Source: a virus
Length of the DNA stretch: 45,380 nucleotides
Direction: 5' to 3' (one strand)
Virus record (IMG/VR): IMGVR_UViG_3300047121_000414
Span: 1 to 45,380 of that record
In this document: positions 24,518 to 32,136 of the stretch, piece after piece
Position numbering within the stretch: position 1 is the stretch's first letter
How the letters are laid out: every line of letters starts with the position of its first letter
The notes under the pieces: model-generated
The model's input: only the letters and a program-made list of their open reading frames with translations
Told to the model about the DNA's origin: nothing
Databases searched by the model: none
Program-made: the position numbers and the translations under genes

Positions 24518-25068
24518 TCATTGGACTCTGCGGGGCCGCCGGGGCGGGGAAGAACACGGTCGCGGCGTGGCTGGCATTCCGCGGCTACAGGTGGATCGCG
24601 TTCGCCGATCCGATCTATGACGCCGTGTCGGCGATCACTGGGCTGACTGTTGAGCAGTTGCAGGACAGGAGCCGCAAAGAGAACGCACTCGGGTGGATCA
24701 GTTGCTCGCCCCGGAGACTCCTTCAGACCCTCGGCACCGACTGGGGCCGAAACATGATCCATCCCGAAATCTGGGTCATGGCGACCATGCAGAAGATCGA
24801 GTCCTCGCCGGGGGTCAATTTCTGCATCACCGACGTCCGCTTCCCCAACGAGGCGGCGGCCATCAAGGCCCGCGGCGGCGTCGTGTGGCGGGTGGTGCGT
24901 CCCGGCTTTGGCGTCCTGGATGGCGCGACGGCGAGCCACGAGAGCGAGCGCGGCATTCCCGACGAATACGTCGACGACGAGATCGTCAACGGGGGCGGCA
25001 TTCTGGCGCTCCAGGCCGCCGTCGATGCCGCAATGAGCCGGCTACTGGCCGCTACAATGGTGGTATAG
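24514..25068 (+). CDS. deoxynucleoside monophosphate kinase-like protein
   Basis: 184 residues from GTG 24514, overlapping the deaminase stop (GTGA). The P-loop GLCGAAGAGKNT lies at residues 4-15, then WIAFADPIYDAV, the LLQTLGTDWGR segment and ITDVRFPNEAAAIKARGG, which together are the signature of T4 gp1-like phage dNMP kinases. The enzyme phosphorylates dNMPs, often including modified ones, to dNDPs. Paired with the deaminase it would channel nucleotides for phage DNA synthesis. The stop is within a promoter-like element. Confidence 0.88.
   Translation: MIIGLCGAAGAGKNTVAAWLAFRGYRWIAFADPIYDAVSAITGLTVEQLQDRSRKENALGWISCSPRRLLQTLGTDWGRNMIHPEIWVMATMQKIESSPGVNFCITDVRFPNEAAAIKARGGVVWRVVRPGFGVLDGATASHESERGIPDEYVDDEIVNGGGILALQAAVDAAMSRLLAATMVV
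25051..25068 (+). promoter_or_regulatory. CTAC-N7-GTATAG element before 25130
   Basis: CTAC (25052-25055), seven bases, then GTATAG (25063-25068), overlapping the dNMP kinase stop. Downstream, GCCCCGTG is repeated (25068, 25082) and GAGGCCC is repeated with a 10-base period (25089, 25099), which could be regulatory sites in the leader. A clear AAGGAGG precedes the gene at 25130. Confidence 0.4.
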
Positions 25069-25129
25069 CCCCGTGTAGCACGCCCCGTGAGGCCCATAGA
25101 GGCCCGCAACGCACAAGGAGGTGCCTGCG

Positions 25130-25483
25130 ATGGAACCGAAGATTCGGCGGAAGTTCAAGGCTCTCCCCGTCACGCTGTCCACGGCGACCGCTGCGGCCAC
25201 CACGATTCGCTGGGACGACATTGCCGGCGGCGCGGTGCTTCTCGGCACCGGCGCGACCGCAGCCACCTCGATTCAACTCTGGTGCAGCGGCACGACAGAC
25301 GGCACGTTCGGCCGGCTCTATGACGCCAGCGGCAGTGCGGCCGACATCACCTTGGCCCAATCGGCCACCGAGGCCCGCGTTTACGCCCTCCCCGACGCCG
25401 CCTACGGCGTCGGAGCGCTGAAACTCGTCGCCGGCCAAGCCGCCGGCACGGCGGTGTCGTGCGTCGTCCTCCTCAAGACCTGA
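25130..25483 (+). CDS. small beta-rich phage protein
   Basis: 117 residues. The ATG at 25130 is chosen because AAGGAGG lies at 25115-25121. The protein is rich in Ala, Thr and Gly with predicted beta strands (TIRWDDIAGGAVLLGTG, IQLWCSGTTDGTFGRLYD) and a final Val-Leu strand. It resembles small structural or tail-associated proteins of environmental phages; no catalytic motif. It begins a transcription unit that includes a membrane protein and the fibre gene. Confidence 0.75.
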   Translation: MEPKIRRKFKALPVTLSTATAAATTIRWDDIAGGAVLLGTGATAATSIQLWCSGTTDGTFGRLYDASGSAADITLAQSATEARVYALPDAAYGVGALKLVAGQAAGTAVSCVVLLKT

Positions 25484-25496
25484 CGAGGGGGCTACC

Positions 25497-25808
25497 GTGA
25501 CGACGGAGGAGATCAAGCAGAGCGTCCTGGACACGTTTCTCCGCATCGCCGACAGGTTCGGCGTGCCGTGCGTGATTCTGGCGGTCGTGATGTTCTTTGG
25601 CCGCGAGGCTGCGATCGCCCTGCACGGCACGGTCGTCGAGCCGATGGTGAAGTCCCATGTCGAGTTCCTGGACACGACATCGGAGACGCTCAAAGAAATC
25701 GGACAGGTGCAGCGCCAGCAGGCCGTGACCCTGCAAGAGTTGGCACACGGGCAGCGCGAACTGCATCAAGTCGTGCGGTCGGTGGTCGAAGAACAGACGA
25801 GGAACTGA
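25497..25808 (+). CDS. membrane protein, possible holin
   Basis: 103 residues from GTG 25497 with a G-rich ribosome site. A short amphipathic N-terminus is followed by one hydrophobic segment (VPCVILAVVMFFGREAAIAL, residues about 23-43) and a charged coiled-coil tail rich in Gln, Glu and His. One membrane helix with a charged C-terminus fits class III holins or spanin-like proteins, and the place before the fibre gene fits a lysis role, but no family is recognised. Confidence 0.65.
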   Translation: MTTEEIKQSVLDTFLRIADRFGVPCVILAVVMFFGREAAIALHGTVVEPMVKSHVEFLDTTSETLKEIGQVQRQQAVTLQELAHGQRELHQVVRSVVEEQTRN

Positions 25809-25812
25809 CCGC

Positions 25813-28212
25813 ATGGGCATGAACCCCCGCACCCTGCGTCCTGGCAGCACCTTCACGCCGCGCTCCATCTCTGGCCTCGCCCTCTGGCTGGACGCGGCTG
25901 ACGGCTCGTCTTTGTTTCAGAGTGACGCGGCCGGAGCCAGTCCAGTTGCCGCCCCCACCGACATAGCCGGATGTATCGGCTGGTGGGACGCCAGCGATGC
26001 CGGAACCATCACGGCAGACCCTACTACCAAGCGAGTGAGTCAATGGGCAGGCAAGGTTGGCGGGAAGCATTTCACTCAACCAACCACCGCAAGCCAGCCA
26101 TTGCTGGAGGAAGCCACGCTAGGCGGCCGAAACGTCATTCGGCTCAACGCCGCCGCGCAAATGACGGTAGCCAATGATAAAACGACATGGAACTCGCTGC
26201 ACCAATCTGGCGGCAGTGGCGGATGGGTCTTTGTCGTACTTCAACCATTCAATACCACCTCCACAGAGCAGTGGGGAAGGTTCCTTGCGACAGACGGATG
26301 GCAGTCCATCAACGCAGGTTTTAATGTGTTTTTGGACGACAGGGCATCGCTGGGCCAAAGTGGTTCGGTGCGATGCGGCATCTCTCGCGCTGTTGGCGGA
26401 AGTAGTGCCGCAGACTCCATCAACAACACGACGGTGCCAATAGACACGGCCGCCTATATAACGTCGCTGCGATTCGACCCTAACAACGCGACAGCGCAGG
26501 AGCGGCTGCGCCTGTTTGTGAACGGCGTCGGTGGCAACAACATTGTCATAAACAGCGGGGCAGCGAGTTCTGCAAACGCTTCGGCCGATCTTTCCCTTGG
26601 GCTTGCCGGTCAGTCTACGACCGGGTTCGTTGCGGAAATCATCATCTACGGAGCAATGCTTAGTTACACCGACCGCGCCCGCGTCGAAGCCTACCTCGCC
26701 GCGAAGTGGGGGATCAGCGGAGTCCACGCACAGGCAACGGCGACCAACGATCCGGTGGGGTGTTGGAGAGACAAGTCTGGGAACAACAGGCACGCCACGC
26801 AGGCGACGGGGGCGAACAGGGCTACTCTTTCAACGGCGTCCTTGAACGCAAAACCGACAATCAGCAACAACGGCACAGGAGCAGTTTCACTTGCAACACC
26901 ATCTTGGGCCTATACATCCGCAAATACGGCGATTGCTGTCTTTAGAGGGAACGCGATAAATCAAGGCGTATACCAGCGGGGAAACCTAAACGACCAGCCT
27001 CGCATGGCAATTCAACAGGTGCCGCTTGCTGTCTGCGCAACGCGCGGAGGAACTATTTCAACGCAGACAACATCGAATATGGCTTACACGGCCAGCCAGT
27101 GGGCAATAGCAGGCACGCTGTTCAATACATCTCTTGGGCAGGCGTACAGGGATGGCGTGTATGGGACAGCCACCACTGACTCCCAGACGTTCTCTGGAGA
27201 TTATCCGATAAGGCTTCTCTCATTGCCGACAAATATCTACGGCCTGAACGGAGGGATTGCAGAGTTTATTTACTATGACCGACAACTAAGCGCGGCAGAA
27301 GTTTTGCGTGTGTCGCGCTACCTCGCCGCCAAGTGGGGCATCACCCTCGCCCCGCAAGTCAGCAACGCCGATGCCCAAGACTGGATCAACCGCGTGTACG
27401 CCAACGGCGGCACCGTCTCGTCCACTACGGCGACGGCGGTGAATACGTTCTGCAACGCCATCGACGAGGCGAACATCCGCGACCGCTTCTACCGGCTCAA
27501 TCTCTTCTGCGGCACCGCTGACGCTTCGCTGATTGCCGTCAGGACGCCGCTTTATCGCGGGCAGTCGCTGGGCGGCACGCAGTTCGGGAACACGCTGGAT
27601 ACCAACGTCAACTTCGCCATCACCGACTATGCAGAGACGGGGGCGAGCGGGGGGCTGCTTGGCAACGCCGCGTCGAAATACCTAGACACCGGGTTCAACG
27701 CGAGCGCCGCTGGGCTGACAACAAGCAGCGTGCATATGTCTGCGGTGTGGACTAGTTACGCCCACCCAGCGAATGGCAATTGGTTTCCGCTGTCGATTAT
27801 CAACGCGGCGGTAAATGAGCGTTTCTGGCTAAATCCAAACGCGAATAGCACTCCAACGACAGAAGTAACAAGCACTATTGGGCAAGCAAACCCAAGTCTC
27901 CAGTACCAGATCGCGGCCACAAACGGCGCAACGATTCCCGGCGGTTTGTGGACTGCGTCGCGCACCAGCACAAGTGCATTTGCGGTTTACGAGGGCGCGA
28001 CCTCGCGGGCGTCAAGTTCGACACTAATCAGCACGGCATCTCTGCCATCTACAGCCATGACCGTCTTCGTTCGATGGAACGGCACAGCCTTCTTTGGCTA
28101 CTCCGGGCAGCGGCTACGCGCATACAGCGTTGGTCTTGGGATGGATGCCGGGCAGGTGCAGTCTTTTAACTCTGCAATGACGACCTTCCAGGCCGCACTG
28201 GGGCGAGTATGA
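25813..28212 (+). CDS. tail fibre or adhesin with LamG/concanavalin-like domains
   Basis: 799 residues. ISGLALWLDAADGSS (residue about 17) and CIGWWDASDAG (about 52) are starts of LamG-type beta-jellyroll domains, and AYLAAKWGIS (about 295) and RYLAAKWGIT (about 505) are their conserved ends. VGCWRDKSGNNRHATQ near 310 is the inner part of a second domain whose start is found only at the N-terminus, so one domain appears inserted into another. The last 290 residues form a third beta-rich domain with NIRDRFYRLNLFCGT. The protein probably binds host glycan. Base composition between 26100 and 27300 is lower in GC, as often in exchanged fibre regions. Confidence 0.85.
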   Translation: MGMNPRTLRPGSTFTPRSISGLALWLDAADGSSLFQSDAAGASPVAAPTDIAGCIGWWDASDAGTITADPTTKRVSQWAGKVGGKHFTQPTTASQPLLEEATLGGRNVIRLNAAAQMTVANDKTTWNSLHQSGGSGGWVFVVLQPFNTTSTEQWGRFLATDGWQSINAGFNVFLDDRASLGQSGSVRCGISRAVGGSSAADSINNTTVPIDTAAYITSLRFDPNNATAQERLRLFVNGVGGNNIVINSGAASSANASADLSLGLAGQSTTGFVAEIIIYGAMLSYTDRARVEAYLAAKWGISGVHAQATATNDPVGCWRDKSGNNRHATQATGANRATLSTASLNAKPTISNNGTGAVSLATPSWAYTSANTAIAVFRGNAINQGVYQRGNLNDQPRMAIQQVPLAVCATRGGTISTQTTSNMAYTASQWAIAGTLFNTSLGQAYRDGVYGTATTDSQTFSGDYPIRLLSLPTNIYGLNGGIAEFIYYDRQLSAAEVLRVSRYLAAKWGITLAPQVSNADAQDWINRVYANGGTVSSTTATAVNTFCNAIDEANIRDRFYRLNLFCGTADASLIAVRTPLYRGQSLGGTQFGNTLDTNVNFAITDYAETGASGGLLGNAASKYLDTGFNASAAGLTTSSVHMSAVWTSYAHPANGNWFPLSIINAAVNERFWLNPNANSTPTTEVTSTIGQANPSLQYQIAATNGATIPGGLWTASRTSTSAFAVYEGATSRASSSTLISTASLPSTAMTVFVRWNGTAFFGYSGQRLRAYSVGLGMDAGQVQSFNSAMTTFQAALGRV

Positions 28213-28520
28213 CCCTCTCCGACATCGAACTCCCGCCGTCCGAACAGTTCTGCCGAGAACACGCATTGGTGTTCTCGCCGCAACTGGCCCAGCGGCTCGC
28301 GGAACTGCACGCCGAGTACGGCAGGCCAGACTGCATCGCCATGCCGCGACAACTCACAGACGGCAGGCTCATGCTCCCAGCCACGCTGCTCTATGCGATC
28401 CAGCCGGGCGGATGGCTGCATGCGATGTGGGAAGCGGCCGACAAGGCGATGTTGCTGCCTGCGGTGGAGGTGATCCCTTGGAGCGAGGCGGTGGCGTTGC
28501 TGCCGGTGGAGGCTAACTGA
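28209..28520 (+). CDS. small phage protein after the fibre gene
   Basis: 103 residues, ATGA-coupled to the fibre gene. The start is charged (IELPPSEQFCREHA), with LAQRLAELHAEYGRP and LPATLLYAIQPGGWLHAMWEAA later. It may be a fibre assembly or tail-associated factor, by position only. Its last eight bases overlap the 3' end of the convergent integrase gene, and no terminator is seen between the two. Confidence 0.7.
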   Translation: MTLSDIELPPSEQFCREHALVFSPQLAQRLAELHAEYGRPDCIAMPRQLTDGRLMLPATLLYAIQPGGWLHAMWEAADKAMLLPAVEVIPWSEAVALLPVEAN

Positions 28521-29367
28521 CTTTCGGCAGGACGTCGGGTGCGTTCGTGTCGGGCCGCACGATCCTCGGGTCCAGGTACTTCCTCGTGACGGCCGGACTG
28601 GAGTGGCCCATCAGCGTCTGCGGGTCGCCGCCGGCTGCGGCGTAATACGAAGCCGACGTCTTCCTGACCCGGTGGAACTTGCTCATCCGGTCGTTTGGCA
28701 AACCCGCCCGCTCGCAGATGCGGCCGAGGCGGTGCCAGATCAGGGTGTAGCTGCGATCCCAGTCGTAGACAAGTTTTCGCTTCGTCCTCGTCGCCATGAT
28801 GGCTTCGTAGCACTCTGGTGGGATCGGTCGGTAGATGTCGGCTCGCTGTCCCTTTCGGCCCTCGGCGCGAAAGACCACCGCCTGCGGCTCGACGTCCTGC
28901 CACTCGAGCGCCAGCAGGCCGCCGATCCGCTCACCCGTCCAGTACGCGGCCTGGAGGATCGAGCGGAACCAGAGGGCCGCCGGCACGCCGCAGATTTCGC
29001 CCTGCTCGCCGTCGCAGGCGACGAGGAGTTTCCTGAACTCGTCGATCAGCCACGCTCGAGGCACCCGCTCCGGCACGCGGATCGTGCGCATCTGCGGCCA
29101 GGGGCAGAGGCCACGGCGGGCGGCGAACTCTGCCAGCGCGTGCAACTGCGCCCTGTCTTTCGCTGCCGTCCCGACCGACCGCGTCTTCAGACGCCAGGCC
29201 AGGAACTTGGCGAGTTCCAGTTCATCCAGGTGTTGCTCTACTGTCGGCTCGACGCCGCCCAGGAATTGACGATACTTCTTGATCGTCATCTCGTAGATGC
29301 AAACCGTGCGATCGCTGATTCCCTTCAGCGGGGCGTAGAGATCGCTAAGAAGCTGGTGCAGCGTCAA
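28513..29367 (-). CDS. int: tyrosine recombinase / phage integrase
   Basis: 284 residues. The N-terminal part (about 1-95) is a SAM-like core-binding domain. The catalytic domain has Arg147 in TGERIGG, His232 and Arg235 in KFHRVRK, His255 in LMGHSS and the nucleophile Tyr264 in TRKYLDP. It would insert the phage into the host chromosome at a site shared with attP. TTG at 29367 is the likely start, with GGGAG nine bases before it. The only neighbour on the same strand is the 69-aa gene upstream, and the probable attP core lies about 300 bases upstream. Confidence 0.94.
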   Translation of the reverse strand: MTLHQLLSDLYAPLKGISDRTVCIYEMTIKKYRQFLGGVEPTVEQHLDELELAKFLAWRLKTRSVGTAAKDRAQLHALAEFAARRGLCPWPQMRTIRVPERVPRAWLIDEFRKLLVACDGEQGEICGVPAALWFRSILQAAYWTGERIGGLLALEWQDVEPQAVVFRAEGRKGQRADIYRPIPPECYEAIMATRTKRKLVYDWDRSYTLIWHRLGRICERAGLPNDRMSKFHRVRKTSASYYAAAGGDPQTLMGHSSPAVTRKYLDPRIVRPDTNAPDVLPKVS

Positions 29368-29393
29368 GGTGGTGTCTCCCTCGTAGGAAGTAC

Positions 29394-29410
29394 CACATCC
29401 TTGCGATTAG
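29394..29410 (-). promoter_or_regulatory. CTAA-N7-GATGTG element before the integrase
   Basis: Read on the minus strand: CTAA (29410-29407), seven bases, GATGTG (29399-29394), about 27 bases before the integrase start. It is a variant of the recurring CTAC-N7-GATAT motif and overlaps the stop of the 69-aa gene, as most copies overlap an upstream stop. Confidence 0.35.
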
Positions 29411-29616
29411 GCAAACGAGCGCATCATGCGTTTCGTGAGAATCAACAATTTTTCCGCCCGGCAAGAGGGAAACTCGGCACCCATGGTCGCAGTCCACATG
29501 GCACGAGCGATGTTTTTTGCCTCGACGGCAGACTTTGCCGCCACCGTGAACTCGTCGGCGTCAAACACATCGCCGTCCTCCCACTCGACCAGAACCGTAA
29601 ATGTCCGCTGCCCCAC
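29407..29616 (-). CDS. small protein upstream of the integrase
   Basis: 69 residues from GTG 29616; AGGAGG lies five bases before it on the minus strand and decides this start. The sequence is protein-like: FTVLVEWEDGDVFDADEFTV, a helix AKSAVEAKNIARAMW, and a final LLILTKRMMRSFA. No family recognised. The gene lies between integrase and the attP-like core, divergent from the double-HTH gene, so it may act in the integration or lysogeny decision. A GTG-start gene this short is easily missed. Confidence 0.65.
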   Translation of the reverse strand: MGQRTFTVLVEWEDGDVFDADEFTVAAKSAVEAKNIARAMWTATMGAEFPSCRAEKLLILTKRMMRSFA

Positions 29617-29662
29617 ACCGGCCTCCTTTCCGCGGGTTTGTGCATCCTGCTGGCTGCCCCCA

Positions 29663-29681
29663 TTCGAATCCCCTATCCTCC
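29663..29681 (+). other. probable attP core resembling a tRNA-Ser 3' end
   Basis: TTCGAATCCCCTATCCTCC can be divided exactly as a tRNA 3' part: T-loop TTCGAAT, T-stem strand CCCCT, acceptor strand ATCCTCC. The same 3' end occurs in some bacterial tRNA-Ser genes with acceptor GGAGGAT. No tRNA is present: the bases before it cannot pair as a T-stem. Its place 300 bases from the integrase start, in the divergent region, is that of attP. CCATTCG repeated with a 20-base period (29660, 29680) could be integrase or Xis arm sites. Confidence 0.6.
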
Positions 29682-29709
29682 ATTCGTCAAGTCCATCGGG
29701 AGCGGAAAA

Positions 29710-30276
29710 ATGGCAAAGGCGGGAAAGGTTACCTATCTTGCCCAAGCCGTCGGCTCTGCCGAAGCCGCCGGCATCATGGGCATCCACTGGACACAGCCCG
29801 CCAGGATGGTCGAGAAGGGGCAGTTGACGTCCCACCTCGTCACCGGATCGCTCTACAGCGACGATCCCAGCCGCACCTACGCGATCTATGACGGCGGCGA
29901 GTGCGAGGCGAACTACCAGGACTATGACGAGCGGTTTCGGGCATCCGGCGGCAAAACGGAGCGTCGGCCACGCTCGTGGCTCCACACCCGCCCCGACGCC
30001 CTGCGGCACCTGAAGTCGGTGAAGGAGCCGATCGCCTTCGCCGACGCCATCGGCATGGCCGAGGCGGCGAAAATCCTCTGTGTCCACCAAACCCTGATCC
30101 CGCGGCTCATCGCCAGCGGGAAGGTCGTCGGCCGCAAGCCGTGGAACCCGAGGGGGAAGACAGGGTCGAAAGTCTTCATCATCTCGCGGCGTTCGTGCCA
30201 GGAGAACGTCAAGGAGATGCGGGCGCTCGAAGCCGCCGGCAAGAAGCCGGGACGGACCAGAAAGAAAGTGTCTTGA
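29710..30276 (+). CDS. double helix-turn-helix protein, possible excisionase or switch regulator
   Basis: 188 residues. Two similar halves are seen: VGSAEAAGIMGIHWTQPARMVEKGQL near residue 14 and FADAIGMAEAAKILCVHQTLIPRLIASGKVVGRK near residue 112. Each has the MerR/Xis-type helix-turn-helix followed by a basic wing. They are separated by a polar linker with YAIYDGGE. It stands just after the probable attP and diverges from integrase, so excisionase (Cox-like) or transcriptional switch are good guesses. GGGAGCGG lies a few bases before the ATG. Confidence 0.72.
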   Translation: MAKAGKVTYLAQAVGSAEAAGIMGIHWTQPARMVEKGQLTSHLVTGSLYSDDPSRTYAIYDGGECEANYQDYDERFRASGGKTERRPRSWLHTRPDALRHLKSVKEPIAFADAIGMAEAAKILCVHQTLIPRLIASGKVVGRKPWNPRGKTGSKVFIISRRSCQENVKEMRALEAAGKKPGRTRKKVS

Positions 30277-30301
30277 CCTGTAGGCTGCTTGTCCGATACA
30301 T
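30273..30301 (+). promoter_or_regulatory. TTGACC-N17-ATACAT promoter with CTGC spacer motif
   Basis: TTGACC (30273-30278) and ATACAT (30296-30301) are spaced by 17 bases; the recurring spacer motif appears as CTGC at 30285-30288. It overlaps the stop of the double-HTH gene. It would drive the helicase and following DNA-metabolism genes. Confidence 0.55.
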
Positions 30302-30324
30302 TCCTCCACGCTCATGGAGGAATG
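30299..30324 (+). promoter_or_regulatory. 10-bp inverted repeat covering the helicase ribosome site
   Basis: CATTCCTCCA (30299-30308) and TGGAGGAATG (30315-30324) are perfect complements around the loop CGCTCA. The right arm holds GGAGG, the ribosome site of the helicase gene. In read-through RNA it would hide this site; at the DNA level it overlaps the promoter start point and could be a repressor operator. Confidence 0.6.
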
Positions 30325-30327
30325 CCA

Positions 30328-31707
30328 GTGCTTTGGCAGCATCAGGAAGACGCGATTCGCTGGGCGCTCGACCGCCAAGCGGCGATTTGGCATCACGGGA
30401 TGGGGTCGGGCAAAACGCGGACGGCGCTTGAGTACCTGCGCCGGATCGGCGCGAACCGAACGCTCGTCTGCTGTCCGAAGGCCGTGATCCCGGCCTGGAG
30501 CAAGCAAATTGGGATGTGGTTTCCCGAATTGCGCGTTGTCGCGCTCGAGCAGAACGGCTCGGCAGCGAAGGACAAGGCAGTCGTGGCTGCCCTGGCCGAC
30601 ACCTCGCCGGTCCTCGTCATCACCAACTACGAGAGCGCGTGGCGGCTGAAGAGCGTCGAAAAGGCGAAGTGGGACTGTTTCGTCTGGGACGAGATTCACC
30701 GTCTCAAGAGCGCCACGGGCGTGGCGAGCCGCTGGGCGGCGAAGATGGTGAAGAACAACCCGACGGCCCGCCGCCTCGGCCTCACCGGCACGCTCATCCC
30801 GCACTCGATCCTCGACGCCTGGGCGATCTACCGGGCCATCGAATCGCCGACCTGCGAGACGTTCGGGACAAGTTACACGCTCCACAAGGCCAACTACGCC
30901 ATCTTCGCCAACGGGCCACAGAAGTTCGTGGTCGGCTTCAAGAACCTGGCCGTCGCCAACAAGAAGATCGCGGCCACGACGCACTACGTTCGCACCACCG
31001 ACGTCATAGACCTCCCGCCGATCTCGTTCCACGACGTTGCCTGCGACCTGTCGCCGAAAGAGTCAAGCCTCTACCGCGAGGTGGAGAACGAGTTCTGTGC
31101 GATCTGCGACTCCGGCTCGGTCACGCCGAAGAATGCCCTTGAGCAACTTCTCCGGCTCCAACAAATCTGCGGCGGCTATGTCAGGTTCGATGACGAAAAA
31201 ACTGCGTCGCGAATCGACGAGCATCCGGCCAAGGCGAAGATGCTGTGTGATATGCTGGAGGACTTGCCCGCGTCGGAGCCAGTAGTGATTTTTTGCCGGT
31301 TCAAAAGCGACATCGAGGCGGCGAAGAGCGTCGCCGAGGCTCTGGGGCGGAAGGTCAGCGAACTGTCTGGCGACCGCAACGAACTGGCCGATTGGCAGCA
31401 AGCACAGACATCTGTTCTCGTCGCGCAGATTCAGTCGGGCGGCATTGGCATCGACCTGACGCGGGCGGCCTACTGCTGGTTCTACAGCCTCGGCTACTCG
31501 CTCGCGGAATACGAGCAGGCCGTCGCGCGGTTGCACCGCCCAGGCCAGACAGCGAAGACCGTCATCTACCACCTTGTCGCAACGATCAGCGGCCGATCCA
31601 CCGTGGACGGCCGGGTCTATGCGGCACTTCGTGAACGCAAGGAAGTCGTGAATGAACTCATCACAGGCTACAAGCACAGACAGCACGCTCTCAACCGTGC
31701 TCGCTGA
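30328..31707 (+). CDS. SNF2-family DNA helicase/translocase
   Basis: About 460 residues. Motif I HHGMGSGKT (about residue 25), motif II WDEIH (about 122), motif III LTGTLIPHS (about 152) and in the second domain motif V GGIGIDLTRA with motif VI QAVARLHRPGQ (about 405) identify a compact phage SNF2 helicase. Such proteins likely remodel DNA-protein complexes during replication or repair. GGAGG at 30316-30320 is seven bases before GTG 30328, better than its single base from ATG 30322, so GTG is preferred; ATG 30322 adds two residues. Confidence 0.9.
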   Translation: MLWQHQEDAIRWALDRQAAIWHHGMGSGKTRTALEYLRRIGANRTLVCCPKAVIPAWSKQIGMWFPELRVVALEQNGSAAKDKAVVAALADTSPVLVITNYESAWRLKSVEKAKWDCFVWDEIHRLKSATGVASRWAAKMVKNNPTARRLGLTGTLIPHSILDAWAIYRAIESPTCETFGTSYTLHKANYAIFANGPQKFVVGFKNLAVANKKIAATTHYVRTTDVIDLPPISFHDVACDLSPKESSLYREVENEFCAICDSGSVTPKNALEQLLRLQQICGGYVRFDDEKTASRIDEHPAKAKMLCDMLEDLPASEPVVIFCRFKSDIEAAKSVAEALGRKVSELSGDRNELADWQQAQTSVLVAQIQSGGIGIDLTRAAYCWFYSLGYSLAEYEQAVARLHRPGQTAKTVIYHLVATISGRSTVDGRVYAALRERKEVVNELITGYKHRQHALNRAR

Positions 31708-32101
31708 AATCGCCGCCATCGATAAGCAGATGGTCGAGGCCAATGACCGCATCGACCAACTTAAGGCTCGCCGCCAGCACCTCGAGTCGCTGGCCGTCGA
31801 GGAGATGACGACACAACGCCTGGACGGAGTCAGGGTTGCAGGGAGGTCGTGGAGGGTCGAGTTCGACCACTTCATGTCGGTTACGGAAGACCGCAAGGAG
31901 GCCGTCATCGAAGCGGCGAAGGCTGCCGGCTGCTGGAAGCAGTTGGAAAGCGTCAACACCGCTCGGCTGAAGAGCCTCCTGCGTGAGATGGCGAAGGAGG
32001 CGGGCAAGGACGCCCGCTCCTCCCACTCCGAAGGCACCCCGTTCGCTGGTCTTGTCGGGGAGCACGTTGCCCCCCGGCTGCGTCATGTCACGGTTGGCTG
32101 A
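31652..32101 (+). CDS. coiled-coil phage protein
   Basis: 149 residues. Residues 15-50 are a strongly predicted coiled coil (IAAIDKQMVEANDRIDQLKA). A small basic beta segment RVAGRSWRVEFDHFMSV and a helix with REMAKEAGKDA follow. It starts 56 bases before the helicase stop, with GGAAG upstream. Similar coiled-coil proteins often sit beside phage recombination or replication genes. Function unknown; it may be a helicase partner. Confidence 0.75.
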   Translation: MNSSQATSTDSTLSTVLAEIAAIDKQMVEANDRIDQLKARRQHLESLAVEEMTTQRLDGVRVAGRSWRVEFDHFMSVTEDRKEAVIEAAKAAGCWKQLESVNTARLKSLLREMAKEAGKDARSSHSEGTPFAGLVGEHVAPRLRHVTVG

Positions 32102-32136
32102 CGCTGGTTTGATTGTCTACATGCAAGGAGAAAAGC

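Noticed and set aside
29650-29690. tRNA gene
   Set aside because: The T-loop and acceptor-like bases are present but the 5' half and T-stem partner are absent; better explained as attP.
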